DNA from: Succinivibrionaceae bacterium
Lineage (GTDB): Bacteria; Pseudomonadota; Gammaproteobacteria; Enterobacterales; Succinivibrionaceae
Direction of reading: 5' to 3'
Assembly: GCA_019420905.1 (NCBI GenBank)
Contig: JAHZGH010000009.1
Span: 1 to 64,000 of the forward strand
Length of the DNA stretch: 64,000 bases
Within the stretch, counting starts at the first letter, position 1. Each line of letters begins with the position of its first letter. The position numbers were made by a program, and so were the translations under genes. Below the pieces are notes generated by a model that worked only from the letters and a program-made list of their open reading frames with translations, made no database searches and was not told where the DNA came from. This document shows, in pieces, positions 41,634 to 50,671 of the stretch.

Positions 41634-42737
41634 CTAGAGCTTGCCTTTAGATGAGGGCAATTCATTGCCATGTACAGCTAAGGCTTGACGCAAAGCACGT
41701 CCGAAGGCTTTAAATAAAGCCTCAACCTGGTGATGCGCATTTCCTGAAGTGACTTTCATATGTAAGGTTAAACCTAAAGCTACAGCTAAAGATTCAAAAA
41801 AGTGACTTACCATCTGAGTCGGCATTTGACCTACTTCATCGCGGGTAAAGGCTGCATCTAAATCAAATTCAACGTGCGGACGTCCTGAGATATCTAAAGC
41901 AACAGTAATGTTATCTTCGTTAAGCTTATCGGCGAAAACCTCAGCATAAACTTCATCCATAGGCAAAACAAAGCCGAAGCGTCCGATACCTCGCTTATCT
42001 CCTAAGGATTTCAGGATAGCTTGGCCTAAAGCAATGCCGGTATCTTCAATCGAATGATGCTCATCAACATTAAGATCGCCCTTAACGCAGGCGCTGATGC
42101 TGATGCCGCCGTGAGTAGCAATTTGATCAAGCATATGATCAAAAAAGCCCATACCAGTATCAAAATGGCTTTGTCCTTGATGATCGAGATCGACTGAAAT
42201 CTTAATCTGCGTTTCTTTAGTATTGCGCTCAACTGTAGCTGTACGAGGGGTTATGCATAAGCCCTCGGCAATAGACTTCCAGCCGAAGCTTTCACGATTG
42301 TAGCGAATGCTCTTGATACCCATGTTCAGGCCCATTTGTACATCGGTTTCGCGATCGCCTATAAAATAGGATGCATTTCTATCCCAAGAAGTATCTTTTA
42401 GATACGACATTACTAAACCTAAACGAGGCTTGCGGCAATCGCAGTGATCTTCACTCTTATGAGGACAAATTAAGATCTGTTCAAAGCTAATACCTTGGCT
42501 TTCAAGAGTATTAACTATTAATTCATGCGGCTTAGTAAAGGTATCGAGAGGGAAAGAAGCTGTTCCTAAACCATCTTGATTTGATACCATGACCAGAGTG
42601 TAGCCATGGGCAATTAGTTTTAATAAAGCCGGAATGACGAAAGGTTCAAAAACAACCTTATCTGTACTGTCAACCTGAAAATCGTCAGGCTCAGCAATCA
42701 AAGTACCGTCACGATCGATAAAGAGGTATTTTTTCAT
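41634..42737 (-). CDS. hisB: Bifunctional histidinol phosphatase / imidazoleglycerol-phosphate dehydratase
   Basis: The 367-residue protein fuses two domains, as in enterobacterial HisB. The N-terminal HAD phosphatase (1-165) shows FIDRDGTL (D8 and D10) and the zinc loop CPHKSEDHCDCRKPRLG (near 91-107). The C-terminal dehydratase (170-367) shows the metal motifs GMGFFDHMLDQIATHGG, DEHHSIEDTGIALG, PHVEFDLD, and VTSGNAHHQVEALFKAFGRALRQAL. A 156-base gap containing a hairpin separates it from hisC, longer than other gaps in this operon. Confidence 0.95.
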   Translation of the reverse strand: MKKYLFIDRDGTLIAEPDDFQVDSTDKVVFEPFVIPALLKLIAHGYTLVMVSNQDGLGTASFPLDTFTKPHELIVNTLESQGISFEQILICPHKSEDHCDCRKPRLGLVMSYLKDTSWDRNASYFIGDRETDVQMGLNMGIKSIRYNRESFGWKSIAEGLCITPRTATVERNTKETQIKISVDLDHQGQSHFDTGMGFFDHMLDQIATHGGISISACVKGDLNVDEHHSIEDTGIALGQAILKSLGDKRGIGRFGFVLPMDEVYAEVFADKLNEDNITVALDISGRPHVEFDLDAAFTRDEVGQMPTQMVSHFFESLAVALGLTLHMKVTSGNAHHQVEALFKAFGRALRQALAVHGNELPSSKGKL

Positions 42738-42831
42738 AGAGTATCTGTAAGAAAAATGTACTCTTAATTATGCAGATAAGAGTCACTTTTCTCCTTATAT
42801 TTGGGAAAAATGCTCTTGGGAGTAATCTTAT

Positions 42832-42851
42832 AAGGTGCAAAACTGCACCTT
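42832..42851. other. Hairpin in the hisC-hisB gap
   Basis: AAGGTGCA (42832-42839) pairs perfectly with TGCACCTT (42844-42851) around four bases. Neither strand has a proper T-run after it, so an mRNA-processing or stability element is more likely than a terminator. It lies inside the only long intergenic gap of the his operon. Confidence 0.5.
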
Positions 42852-42893
42852 AATCAATTCTAAATTCTAACCAAGAGATGGTGCTTGCGTTTA

Positions 42894-43976
42894 TTAATAC
42901 TGCTCTGCAAAAGCAGTTAAGCCTCGCATAAGCTCATCTAATTCCTCATTAGAGCCAATGGAAATACGAATGCAGTTTTTAAGACCAGGCTTATCCTCAA
43001 AAGATCTTAAAATTACGCCGCGTTTGGCCATGAAATCAAAGACAGCAGGACCGTCTTTGAATTTAACTAAGAGAAAATTTCCTAAGCTTGCAAAGACTTT
43101 TTCAACAATTGGTAAAGCATTAAGCTCAACCTCAAGTTGCTCTCGACGACGATTGCAGTCCATAACTCGAGCATAAGTCATATGAACGCCATGATCGGTT
43201 AAAGCTTGAACAGCAATCTGGGCTACAGGATCACAGATAGGGTAAGGATCTATAACCTTGAGCATAGTCTTGATAATTTGCGGATTAGCAACAGCAAAAC
43301 CGCAACGGATTCCTGCTAAGGCAAACGCTTTAGATAGAGTACGAGTAACGATTAAATTGTCATACTCATTTACAAGACTAATGTAATCATCTTCTTTGCG
43401 AGCAAATTCAACATAAGCTTCATCTAAAACAATTAAAGTCTCAGGAAGCGCTGTTAAAAGCTTGAGAAGCTCTTCTTTTTTGAAGACTATTCCCAGAGGA
43501 TTTGCAGGGCTGTCAATAAAGATGGCCTTAACCTTAAAAGGAGCGTCCTTGACGGCCTCTAAAAGCAAATCTGCATCTAAGGAAAAATCCTCATGACGTT
43601 TAGCATAAGCAACTTGTACGTTATTAGTACGGGCTGCAACCTCATACATGCCATAGGTAGGGGGAGCAATTAAAACTCCCTCAGAACCGTCGCTTTCAAC
43701 GAAGGTTCTAACAATTAAGCCTAAAGCTTCATCTGAGCCGCGTGTAGCGATTACCTGCTCTTTATGCATGTTGACATAATCTGCAAAGCGCTCAATTAAA
43801 CCTTCAGGCTGACAGTCAGGATAACGATTAAAAGATGAAGAATTTATGAAATATCCTTCACTTTTAGGGGATTCGTTAGCATTTAAAAAATTATGACCGT
43901 GTCCACCGATACGACGAGCAGATTGATAAGGTTTTAAAGTACGAACGTGTTTTACCGTAATTTCATTAAAATCCAT
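42894..43976 (-). CDS. hisC: Histidinol-phosphate aminotransferase
   Basis: HisC transfers an amino group from glutamate to imidazole-acetol phosphate. The 360-residue fold-type I PLP enzyme has Lys216 in TRTLSKAFALAGIRCGFAVA as the cofactor Schiff base, DEAYVEF (near 185) as the PLP-binding Asp/Tyr, and IDSPANPLGIVF (near 154) holding the conserved Asn. LNANESP near 31 is the substrate loop. The start codon overlaps the hisD stop (TAATG), so the two genes are translationally coupled. Confidence 0.96.
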   Translation of the reverse strand: MDFNEITVKHVRTLKPYQSARRIGGHGHNFLNANESPKSEGYFINSSSFNRYPDCQPEGLIERFADYVNMHKEQVIATRGSDEALGLIVRTFVESDGSEGVLIAPPTYGMYEVAARTNNVQVAYAKRHEDFSLDADLLLEAVKDAPFKVKAIFIDSPANPLGIVFKKEELLKLLTALPETLIVLDEAYVEFARKEDDYISLVNEYDNLIVTRTLSKAFALAGIRCGFAVANPQIIKTMLKVIDPYPICDPVAQIAVQALTDHGVHMTYARVMDCNRRREQLEVELNALPIVEKVFASLGNFLLVKFKDGPAVFDFMAKRGVILRSFEDKPGLKNCIRISIGSNEELDELMRGLTAFAEQY

Positions 43977-45259
43977 TATTCATCTCCAATACGGACAGCA
44001 ACCGCCAGACGGTGTGCCTCTAGGCTCTCAGCACGGGCTAAGGTCTGTACGGTTGAGGAAATCTGACGTAATCCTTCTTGAGTGGCTCTTTGAATAGTAT
44101 AGCGACGACGGTAGTCATCAGTACCTAACGCAGAGAAGGTTTTAGCATAGCCATATGTAGGCAGGGTATGATTAGTTCCCGAAGCATAATCTCCTAAGGA
44201 TTCGGGAGTAAAGCTTCCGACAAATATAGAGCCTGCATTGTGCAGTCTGTCAAGATAAGAGTCAGGATTTTGTACCTGCAAAATTAAGTGCTCAGGAGCA
44301 TAGCGATTTGAAACAGCAACAGCAGTATCGAGATCAGGCACAACAACGATATTGCTCTTAGATAAAGCTGCAGTTGCAATTTCACGGCGCGGCAGTTTTT
44401 CTAATTCGCATTTAACAGCTTCCATAGCACTATCAGCTAAGGCAGCAGAGTCAGTGACTAATAACACCTGGCTGTCAGGACCATGTTCTGCCTGAGAGAG
44501 TAAGTCAGCAGCAACAAATTTAGGATTAGCACTTTCGTCCGCAATTACTAATACCTCTGAAGGTCCTGCTGGCATATCGATAGCTGCGCCATGAGGGTCT
44601 GATGAAACCAGACGCTTTGCCATAGTTACGAACTGATTGCCAGGACCAAATATCTTCAGCATCTTAGGAACTGAGGCTGTGCCATAAGCCATAGCAGCGA
44701 TAGCCTGAGCTCCGCCTAAGTTGAAAATGCGTTTAACTCCGGCAAGAGCGGCAGCATAGATAATAGCATCAGAGATAGGAGGTGGCGAACATAAGATCAC
44801 CTCTTTGCAGCCTGCAATCTGAGCAGGAACTGCCAGCATTAAAGCAGTAGAAACTAACGGAGCACTGCCGCCTGGAACATATAAGCCTACAGCATCAATA
44901 GCATGAGTGCGTGTCTGGCAGGTAATTCCTGGGAAAGTTTCTAAATCTACATGAGATGGAGTTTGAGCTTGATGGAACTTATAGATGTTTTTATAAGCAG
45001 TCTCAATAGCCTGCTTTAAATCGCTGTCAACGCGATTGCAAGCCTCTGTAATTTCCTGTTGTGACAGCTCAATATTTTCGCCTGAGAAGTGATCAAGCTT
45101 TACAGAGTATTCCTTTAAAGCTTTATCGCCATCTTTACGTATATTAGCGATAATATCTTTGACGATAGCTTCAACCTTATCATTAGAGCTTTGAGCCGGA
45201 CGAGTTAAAGTTTCTTCCTTCTCGCAAGATGAAAGCTCATTCCAGATCTTTTTTTCCAT
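43976..45259 (-). CDS. hisD: Histidinol dehydrogenase
   Basis: HisD oxidises histidinol to histidine in two NAD-dependent steps. The 427-residue protein shows GLYVPGGSAPLVSTALMLAVPAQIAG (near 126-150), GGAQAIAAMAYGTASVPK (near 183), GPGNQFVTMAKRLV, and the zinc/catalytic motif DLLSQAEHGPDSQVLLVTD (near 260, with Gln and His ligands). NRYAPEHL (catalytic Glu-His) and GDYASGTNHTLPTYGYA complete it. It is 12 bases downstream of hisG. Confidence 0.96.
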   Translation of the reverse strand: MEKKIWNELSSCEKEETLTRPAQSSNDKVEAIVKDIIANIRKDGDKALKEYSVKLDHFSGENIELSQQEITEACNRVDSDLKQAIETAYKNIYKFHQAQTPSHVDLETFPGITCQTRTHAIDAVGLYVPGGSAPLVSTALMLAVPAQIAGCKEVILCSPPPISDAIIYAAALAGVKRIFNLGGAQAIAAMAYGTASVPKMLKIFGPGNQFVTMAKRLVSSDPHGAAIDMPAGPSEVLVIADESANPKFVAADLLSQAEHGPDSQVLLVTDSAALADSAMEAVKCELEKLPRREIATAALSKSNIVVVPDLDTAVAVSNRYAPEHLILQVQNPDSYLDRLHNAGSIFVGSFTPESLGDYASGTNHTLPTYGYAKTFSALGTDDYRRRYTIQRATQEGLRQISSTVQTLARAESLEAHRLAVAVRIGDE

Positions 45260-45271
45260 GATATCTCCCGA

Positions 45272-46201
45272 CTAATCGAGCATTTTCTCAATTGGTACAA
45301 CTAAGATAGAAGTAGCGCCTAAAGCTTTTATTTGCTCTAAGGTTTCCCAGAAAATCTTTTCGCGGGAAACAACATGCATAGCTACATGATCAGGATCTCC
45401 TTCCAGATCAAGAATAGAAGGATTATCTGCACCTGGTAGAATTGCTCGAATTTGTTCTAATTTTGCACGAGGAGCGTTCATCATGATGTATTTACTGTCA
45501 ACAGCAGCTAAAACACCTTTAAAACGTTGAATTAATAGATCGGCAATTGCCTGCTTCTCAGGATAGAGCTCCTGATCGCGGCCAATTAATACAGCCTGTG
45601 AGGTGTAAATGGTTTCAACTTCTTTTAAGCCGTTTGACTGTAAAGTTGCTCCAGTACAAACCAAATCACAGATAGCATCAGCAAGGCCAGCACGCGGAGC
45701 AACCTCAACAGAACCTGTTAGAAGTACAGATTTGAAGTTGACGCTGTGCTGCTGCATAACGCGACGCAGTAAGAATGGATAAGTAGTAGCTATACGACAG
45801 CCTTCGAGATCTTTTAAGCCGTGCCACTCTTTTTCTGTAGGAATAGCAACTGATAAGCGGCAGTCTCCGAAGTTTAATTTCATAACCTCGTTATATCCTG
45901 TGTATAAGCCGTCGACTTGACGCTGCATAGTGGTCTCTTCTAAAACATTTTGACCAACAATACCCCAATCAACTACGTGATCCATAACTAAGCCAGGAAT
46001 GTCATCGTCGCGGACTCTGAGGATATCTATGGGAAGATTTTCTGCATGAGCTAACAGATGGTCACGGTTATCAGCAATTTTAATACCACTATTTTTAAAT
46101 AACTTTTCGGTCTCATCGGTAAGGCGACCGGATTTTTGAATGGCAATCCGCAGACGCTTTTTATCATTGCCTATGTTCTGACATGCTGTGCAGGTACTCA
46201 T
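45272..46201 (-). CDS. hisG: ATP phosphoribosyltransferase, long form
   Basis: HisG commits ATP and PRPP to histidine synthesis and is feedback-inhibited by histidine. From the ATG at 46201 the protein is 309 residues, the long form with a C-terminal regulatory domain. The frame is open up to 46303, but those extra 34 residues are poor coding sequence with no ribosome site, whereas AAGAGA stands before 46201. Motifs are RLRIAIQKSGRLTDET, DWGIVGQNVLEE, CRIATTYPFLLRR, and DAICDLVCTGATLQSNGL, the PRPP-binding loop. It is the first gene of the his operon; no histidine-rich leader peptide is visible upstream. Confidence 0.94.
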   Translation of the reverse strand: MSTCTACQNIGNDKKRLRIAIQKSGRLTDETEKLFKNSGIKIADNRDHLLAHAENLPIDILRVRDDDIPGLVMDHVVDWGIVGQNVLEETTMQRQVDGLYTGYNEVMKLNFGDCRLSVAIPTEKEWHGLKDLEGCRIATTYPFLLRRVMQQHSVNFKSVLLTGSVEVAPRAGLADAICDLVCTGATLQSNGLKEVETIYTSQAVLIGRDQELYPEKQAIADLLIQRFKGVLAAVDSKYIMMNAPRAKLEQIRAILPGADNPSILDLEGDPDHVAMHVVSREKIFWETLEQIKALGATSILVVPIEKMLD

Positions 46202-46274
46202 AGAAATCTCTTTATAAAAATTAACGTAAAAAAAATATATAAAAGCAAGTTTAAGCTTATTTTGCTTAGACTCT

Positions 46275-46303
46275 ATCCTAGATAAAAATTGATAATAACA
46301 CAA
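46275..46303 (-). promoter_or_regulatory. hisG: Candidate sigma-70 promoter of the his operon
   Basis: On the minus strand TTGTGT (46298-46303) and TAGGAT (46275-46280) are separated by exactly 17 bases, 74 bases before the hisG ATG. Both hexamers are imperfect but the spacing is ideal. No run of His codons or attenuator hairpin follows, so classical his attenuation is not supported. Confidence 0.5.
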
Positions 46304-46448
46304 AAAATTTATATTTCGTAAATTTGAAAAAAATGCACCATAGTAAAAGCAGAAAGTCTTTAAAAGCTAATATTTAGAGAAAATAAAATAGGATATTTTT
46401 ATCTTAAGCTTCAATTGCATATTTGGAAGAAAGCATATACAAGAGTAC

Positions 46449-46485
46449 TTAAAAAAAAGATGGAAAGCTGTTAGCTTCCCATCTT
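46449..46485 (-). terminator. Terminator of the glp operon
   Basis: AAGATGG (46457-46463) pairs with CCATCTT (46479-46485), with further AAGCT/AGCTT pairing inside. On the minus strand it ends in eight T. It lies about 40 bases past the glpC stop. Confidence 0.88.
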
Positions 46486-46525
46486 AAGATACTGCAAGCT
46501 GAGGAATATTTTTTATGAAAATCCG

Positions 46526-47746
46526 CTAATAATTTTCATTAGGGAAATAAGATTTGCATAGGATCCTTAAAGGATGGACCGCCTTTTTGTTAGTACCGTT
46601 CTGCATTTGTAAGCGGCATATATTGCATTCACAGATACCTAAATCGGCTGATGAATTTAGTATTTTTGCTTTTAGTTCGCTTCCTACAAGCTTTGCTATA
46701 TGTGAGGTTTCCTTTTTATAGCCGTATACGCCTGATAAACCGCAGCAGCCGGCGTTAGCATCTTCAATTGTAATGCCAGGAATTTTGGGCAAAAGCTTAA
46801 ATACGGGTCTGCCGTATCCCTGAATCTTAAGGTGACAGGGAGTATGATAGATAAGCTTAAGATTGACTGGGTTAAAGTCGGTTTTAAGCTTATTTTCATC
46901 TGCAAGAAGGCATAAGTATTCTAAAGCATCGTAAAGCTTCGGAGCATAGGTCTCTACGGTTTTATCAAGGCTAAACAGTTCACGGTATTCTTGCTTTAAA
47001 ATTAAGGCGCAAGTAGTACATGTAGTTATGATGTCATAGCCTTGAGTAGCATAATTCCTTAAAATATCAGTATTATGCAGCGCCAGCTTTTCAACTTTAT
47101 CTAAAAATCCCGTTGAAATTAAAGGAGAGCCGCAGCATTTAAAGCGAGGATCGACAATTACCTCTATACCTTGATGATTTAAGACTTTTATAAGATCTAT
47201 TCCTACCTCAGGCTCATTATAATTTACATAACAGCCAGGAAAGTATAGAACTTTTTTTTCACAATCAGGCTGTTGAATTTTTTTATATAAACTATAAAAG
47301 TCTTCTTTGGCATACTGAGGCAGAGGAGCTTTTGAGCTAATGCCAATAAGATCTAAACTCTTAAATTTTTTACCTGCAGCCATAGCTTTGTTTGCAAATA
47401 TTGGTAAAAAAGGGATCTTAGTGATAGTTTTCCCTAAAAACTCATTGTTAGATAAAATATGATCTGCAAGGGAATGCTTATGAGTCTTAAAATATTCATA
47501 ACGTGCTTTCATATTCAAAGACGCAATAGGTGTCCCTGAAGGACAGACGCGCTCGCAATTTTTGCAGTTAGAGCAATATTGCAGCATAGTGTCCTCGTCA
47601 TTAACTAGCTTACGCAAACGGCTTAAGGCAGGACCTGTAAGCTTCGGACCGCGATAACGCATAGTGGCCTTAGCTACGGGACAAGCTGTAAGACAGATAT
47701 TGCAGCTGATGCACTGATCTGGATTATCTGGTTTCATGATTGACAT
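46526..47746 (-). CDS. glpC: Anaerobic glycerol-3-phosphate dehydrogenase, subunit C
   Basis: GlpC anchors the GlpAB dehydrogenase to the membrane and passes electrons to the quinone pool. Two 4Fe-4S motifs are at the N-terminus (CISCNICLTACPVAK and CSNCKNCERVCPSGTP), and two CCG domains follow (PGCYVNYNEPEVG...CCGSPLISTG and HTPCHLKIQGYGRP...NAGCCGLSGVYG). The frame extends to 47773 inside glpB. The ATG at 47746 is chosen because GGAG lies about nine bases before it and it places the first cluster near the start as in E. coli. It starts four bases after the glpB stop. Confidence 0.93.
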   Translation of the reverse strand: MSIMKPDNPDQCISCNICLTACPVAKATMRYRGPKLTGPALSRLRKLVNDEDTMLQYCSNCKNCERVCPSGTPIASLNMKARYEYFKTHKHSLADHILSNNEFLGKTITKIPFLPIFANKAMAAGKKFKSLDLIGISSKAPLPQYAKEDFYSLYKKIQQPDCEKKVLYFPGCYVNYNEPEVGIDLIKVLNHQGIEVIVDPRFKCCGSPLISTGFLDKVEKLALHNTDILRNYATQGYDIITTCTTCALILKQEYRELFSLDKTVETYAPKLYDALEYLCLLADENKLKTDFNPVNLKLIYHTPCHLKIQGYGRPVFKLLPKIPGITIEDANAGCCGLSGVYGYKKETSHIAKLVGSELKAKILNSSADLGICECNICRLQMQNGTNKKAVHPLRILCKSYFPNENY

Positions 47747-47750
47747 ATTT

Positions 47751-49004
47751 TTACTCCAAAAGTGATGCTGCATGATATGCAGAGCATATAGCTACGCCGT
47801 TGCCTGATTTTTCAAAACAAAAATCATAGCCTGAAAGGGCTCTGCCCACGACATGGACATTATCTAAAAGCAGTTGTCCTTTTTTGCTAGGGCGTAACAT
47901 ATTGTCAGTTTCAATGCCATAGGTGGCAAATGGCTGAGGCTTGCCGGTAAATAAGTATTTATGAGACCATTCCTGCTGATTTTTAGGCACTTCTATTTCA
48001 AGGTTAAAAATAGGTTCATACATTCTGCCCATCTGAGAGATAAGACCGTTTCCAAAAACTCCTCCAGTAGCTAGGATAAAATGATCGGCCTTATAGCTTC
48101 TCACTTTATCAAAACCTTGAGATAGGACTTCGTTGCAGCGGCCATTTTTAACGTTAGCCCCAATGACATGAGCTTTCTCAATGATTTCGACTCCAAGCTG
48201 AGAAGCTATTTTGTGCAGCATAAGTTCAGTTCTATAGCCTGTAACTGAAGGAGGAATTGCTGAGATCTCTAAAAATTCAGCATTTATGTCTATATGCAGC
48301 AAATCAAGTAAATCAGTAGTAGGGGTAGCACTGAGTACTGGCGGCAAGACGAATACTGTTTTGCCTCTTACATATGGCTTCAGCTGTTCTTTAAAATTTA
48401 AATACCCCACAAAAGTATCAAGTTTGCGAGCTATATCTAAGGCGCTTAAGTCGCGACAGCTTTGTCCTTGTTCAAAATTTAAGTTGATGTCTGTACAAAT
48501 TATTTCACAGGAGCTGTCGTTAAGATTTTGTCTTAAGTTTTCACAAATCAAATCAGAAAAATAATCTTTAAGACCGTTAAAGCCTGTAACTACAATACGA
48601 TCAGCTTCATGAATTACAGAAGCATTGATGCTAGGCGGAGTTAAGCAGGTCGGCTTAAAGGTTCCAATGCCAGTAGGAACCATTTGATTGTGATGAGGAT
48701 CGCCTTTATAAGGATAATTAGCGTCTTTACTGAGTTTTAAGAAAGCATTAAAAGCTTTTTCTACATTTTCAACGCCAATTTTGGCATAAGGATGCCTTTC
48801 ATCCAGAGTTTTTATATGATTTAAAGGATCTTTAATGAGCTTGCCTTCATTGTCATAACCAAAAAAATCGATAATTCCTCCGGCAACGGAAAGTGCGCCT
48901 TGTCCATAGGAAAGTACAGTTGTTTCAAAACCACGTGAGGCGCTTATGCAGGAAGCAAAAAGGCCGCTGATTCCTCCGCCTATAATTACTACAGATTTAT
49001 TCAT
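47751..49004 (-). CDS. glpB: Anaerobic glycerol-3-phosphate dehydrogenase, subunit B
   Basis: GlpB is the flavoprotein subunit that mediates electron flow from GlpA to GlpC. The 417-residue protein starts with the dinucleotide fold SVVIIGGGISGLFASCIS and has a second FAD contact in DHFILATGGVFGNGLISQMGRMYEPIF. The C-terminus reads NVHVVGRALSGYDFCFEKSGNGVAICSAYHAA, a GlpB signature. It overlaps glpA by eight bases. Confidence 0.94.
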   Translation of the reverse strand: MNKSVVIIGGGISGLFASCISASRGFETTVLSYGQGALSVAGGIIDFFGYDNEGKLIKDPLNHIKTLDERHPYAKIGVENVEKAFNAFLKLSKDANYPYKGDPHHNQMVPTGIGTFKPTCLTPPSINASVIHEADRIVVTGFNGLKDYFSDLICENLRQNLNDSSCEIICTDINLNFEQGQSCRDLSALDIARKLDTFVGYLNFKEQLKPYVRGKTVFVLPPVLSATPTTDLLDLLHIDINAEFLEISAIPPSVTGYRTELMLHKIASQLGVEIIEKAHVIGANVKNGRCNEVLSQGFDKVRSYKADHFILATGGVFGNGLISQMGRMYEPIFNLEIEVPKNQQEWSHKYLFTGKPQPFATYGIETDNMLRPSKKGQLLLDNVHVVGRALSGYDFCFEKSGNGVAICSAYHAASLLE

Positions 49005-50607
49005 TGCCTTTCTCCTTGTGGTTAATATTGAGGCTTACCTCGTAAATTCCTCTTGCTAGCTCTACGTCCCTCATTTGATTTCCCCACATTACCGGACGAA
49101 TTCCTTTCCAGCGAGCTTCCAGGAATTCTTTAAATAATGAAGAGGCATCCTCTGCCCAATCTAAATTGAGTCTTTTAACTGTGCCGACAGCTCTGTAGGT
49201 GCAGAAAGTGCCTTGACAGGTACCCATTCCTAATCGCGTGCGTCTTCTGACATCAGAAATGGAATGAGTTGTAGGCTCAGAAGCGACAGCTTCAATTTCA
49301 GCACGCGTGACATTTTCACATTCACAGATAATTTCAGCTTTTTCTGGATTTTTTTCGATGTGGCTGATAATTTTTTCAAAGCGCTTTGGTCCTTGTCTGT
49401 CTTCGCAGAGCTTAGCTCCATAGTTAGGGAAAACCGCTTTAGCTCTTCTTTTTAGAGTTTCATCAGCTTCTTCAATTAAAGGGATCTCTGCTGTTTGACA
49501 GTGTTTTTGACAGCCAAGCTTAGGAGCAACAATGTCGCATACCTTCTGTGCCATAAGTCTATGGGTAGTAAATTTACCGCCGCATACAGACATGAAGCCG
49601 GATAAGCCGTCTTTTTCATGATCTAAGGCAACAAAGTCTCGAGAGGCATTTCTGCCTGAAACATTTTCATCTGCACTGTATAAAGGTCTGCAGCCGGCAA
49701 ATACGCGCAGGATTCTGTAGTCGTAAAGATTTTCAAAGGTAGCAGTACCGATTTTCATCATACTTTCAACTTCTTCCTGCGTTGTTGAATTATCATCTGG
49801 AGTGCTGTTAACTGAGGTTGTTCCTAAAATTGTAACTGTACCGTGAGGAACAAAGATGTCAGCATCAGCAGGCTTGTGCAGCCTATGAATAACGTTGTGG
49901 CAAATTCTGTGGTTAAATGCAATAAGAGAGCCTTTAGAAGGACTTACTTTTATTTTTATTCCTGCTAAGGCGGCAACTTCTCCGCACCAGGGCCCTGCTG
50001 CAGAAATAACATATGAGCAGGAAATTTTTTTTATTTCATGAGTGCGCACATCTTCAATAGTTACGCCATGAACACGTCCGCCTGCAGAATCAATAGAAAT
50101 TACCTTATGATAGGTAATAGTCTTGCCGCCATAATTCTTTGCGCTGTCGAATATCTGCCATAAAAGGCGAAAGCTGTCTATAGCAGCACCGGGGCACATA
50201 AATGCAGACTGAACTTTACGGCTTACATTAGGTTCAATTTTAAACAGATCGGCTAATTCTATGCGTTTAGTATCAATGCCTGCCTGAGCACATGATTTAA
50301 GCCAAATATCTTCGTAATCCTCATCATCCTCGGGAGTACGGATGAAAATAGAATTGATAGGTTCAACACAGTGCTTGCCGATTTTTCTTAGGATTTTATT
50401 TTCTTCAATGCATTCAACAGCAGCATGCTTATCTTTAACTGCATAGCGAGCTCCTGAATGTAACAAGCCGTGAAAACGAGAACTAGTTCCGCAGCCAAGG
50501 TCTCCGCGTTCAACTAATATAGCTTTGATGCCACGCATGGAGAGATCTCTTAGGATTCCTGCGCCAGTGGCCCCACCTCCGATAATTACGACATCAGTAT
50601 TTAACAT
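48997..50607 (-). CDS. glpA: Anaerobic glycerol-3-phosphate dehydrogenase, subunit A
   Basis: GlpA oxidises sn-glycerol 3-phosphate to dihydroxyacetone phosphate using FAD. Residues count from the ATG at 50607, which has AGGGAG about seven bases upstream; the open frame reaches 50640 without a ribosome site. The FAD fold is TDVVIIGGGATGAGILRDLSMRG, with GTSSRFHGLLHSGARYA after it. The catalytic region is CAGAAIDSF and the C-terminal BFD-like domain CECENVTRAEIEAV...RLGMGTCQGTFC gives four Cys for a 2Fe-2S site. It is preceded by glpT across a hairpin. Confidence 0.95.
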   Translation of the reverse strand: MLNTDVVIIGGGATGAGILRDLSMRGIKAILVERGDLGCGTSSRFHGLLHSGARYAVKDKHAAVECIEENKILRKIGKHCVEPINSIFIRTPEDDEDYEDIWLKSCAQAGIDTKRIELADLFKIEPNVSRKVQSAFMCPGAAIDSFRLLWQIFDSAKNYGGKTITYHKVISIDSAGGRVHGVTIEDVRTHEIKKISCSYVISAAGPWCGEVAALAGIKIKVSPSKGSLIAFNHRICHNVIHRLHKPADADIFVPHGTVTILGTTSVNSTPDDNSTTQEEVESMMKIGTATFENLYDYRILRVFAGCRPLYSADENVSGRNASRDFVALDHEKDGLSGFMSVCGGKFTTHRLMAQKVCDIVAPKLGCQKHCQTAEIPLIEEADETLKRRAKAVFPNYGAKLCEDRQGPKRFEKIISHIEKNPEKAEIICECENVTRAEIEAVASEPTTHSISDVRRRTRLGMGTCQGTFCTYRAVGTVKRLNLDWAEDASSLFKEFLEARWKGIRPVMWGNQMRDVELARGIYEVSLNINHKEKGNE

Positions 50608-50631
50608 AAATTTCTCCCTGAATTTTAAAAG

Positions 50632-50658
50632 TAGGTACACAGAGTATCTGTGTACCTA
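50632..50658 (-). terminator. Attenuator-like hairpin between glpT and glpA
   Basis: An 11-bp perfect stem (TAGGTACACAG 50632-50642 with CTGTGTACCTA 50648-50658) with a five-base loop lies directly after the glpT stop. The minus strand continues with ACTTTTAAAA, a weak T-run. Partial termination or 3' protection of the glpT message is likely. Confidence 0.65.
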
Positions 50659-50671
50659 AGAGCCCTTATGT

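Larger units (their letters stand above)
46202..46525. other. Gap between hisG and glpC
   Basis: This 324-base gap holds the his promoter (46275-46303) and the glp terminator (46449-46485). I see no his leader peptide, tRNA or further element. Confidence 0.5.

Noticed and set aside
42711..42796. A short GTG-started frame in front of hisB with an AAGGAG-like site, as a leader peptide.
   Set aside because: The spacing to the GTG is too short, the peptide runs into hisB in another frame, and it contains no His run or attenuator structure.
46202..46330. A classical his leader peptide and attenuator upstream of hisG.
   Set aside because: No run of CAC/CAT codons is found on the minus strand and no terminator-antiterminator hairpin pair is visible.
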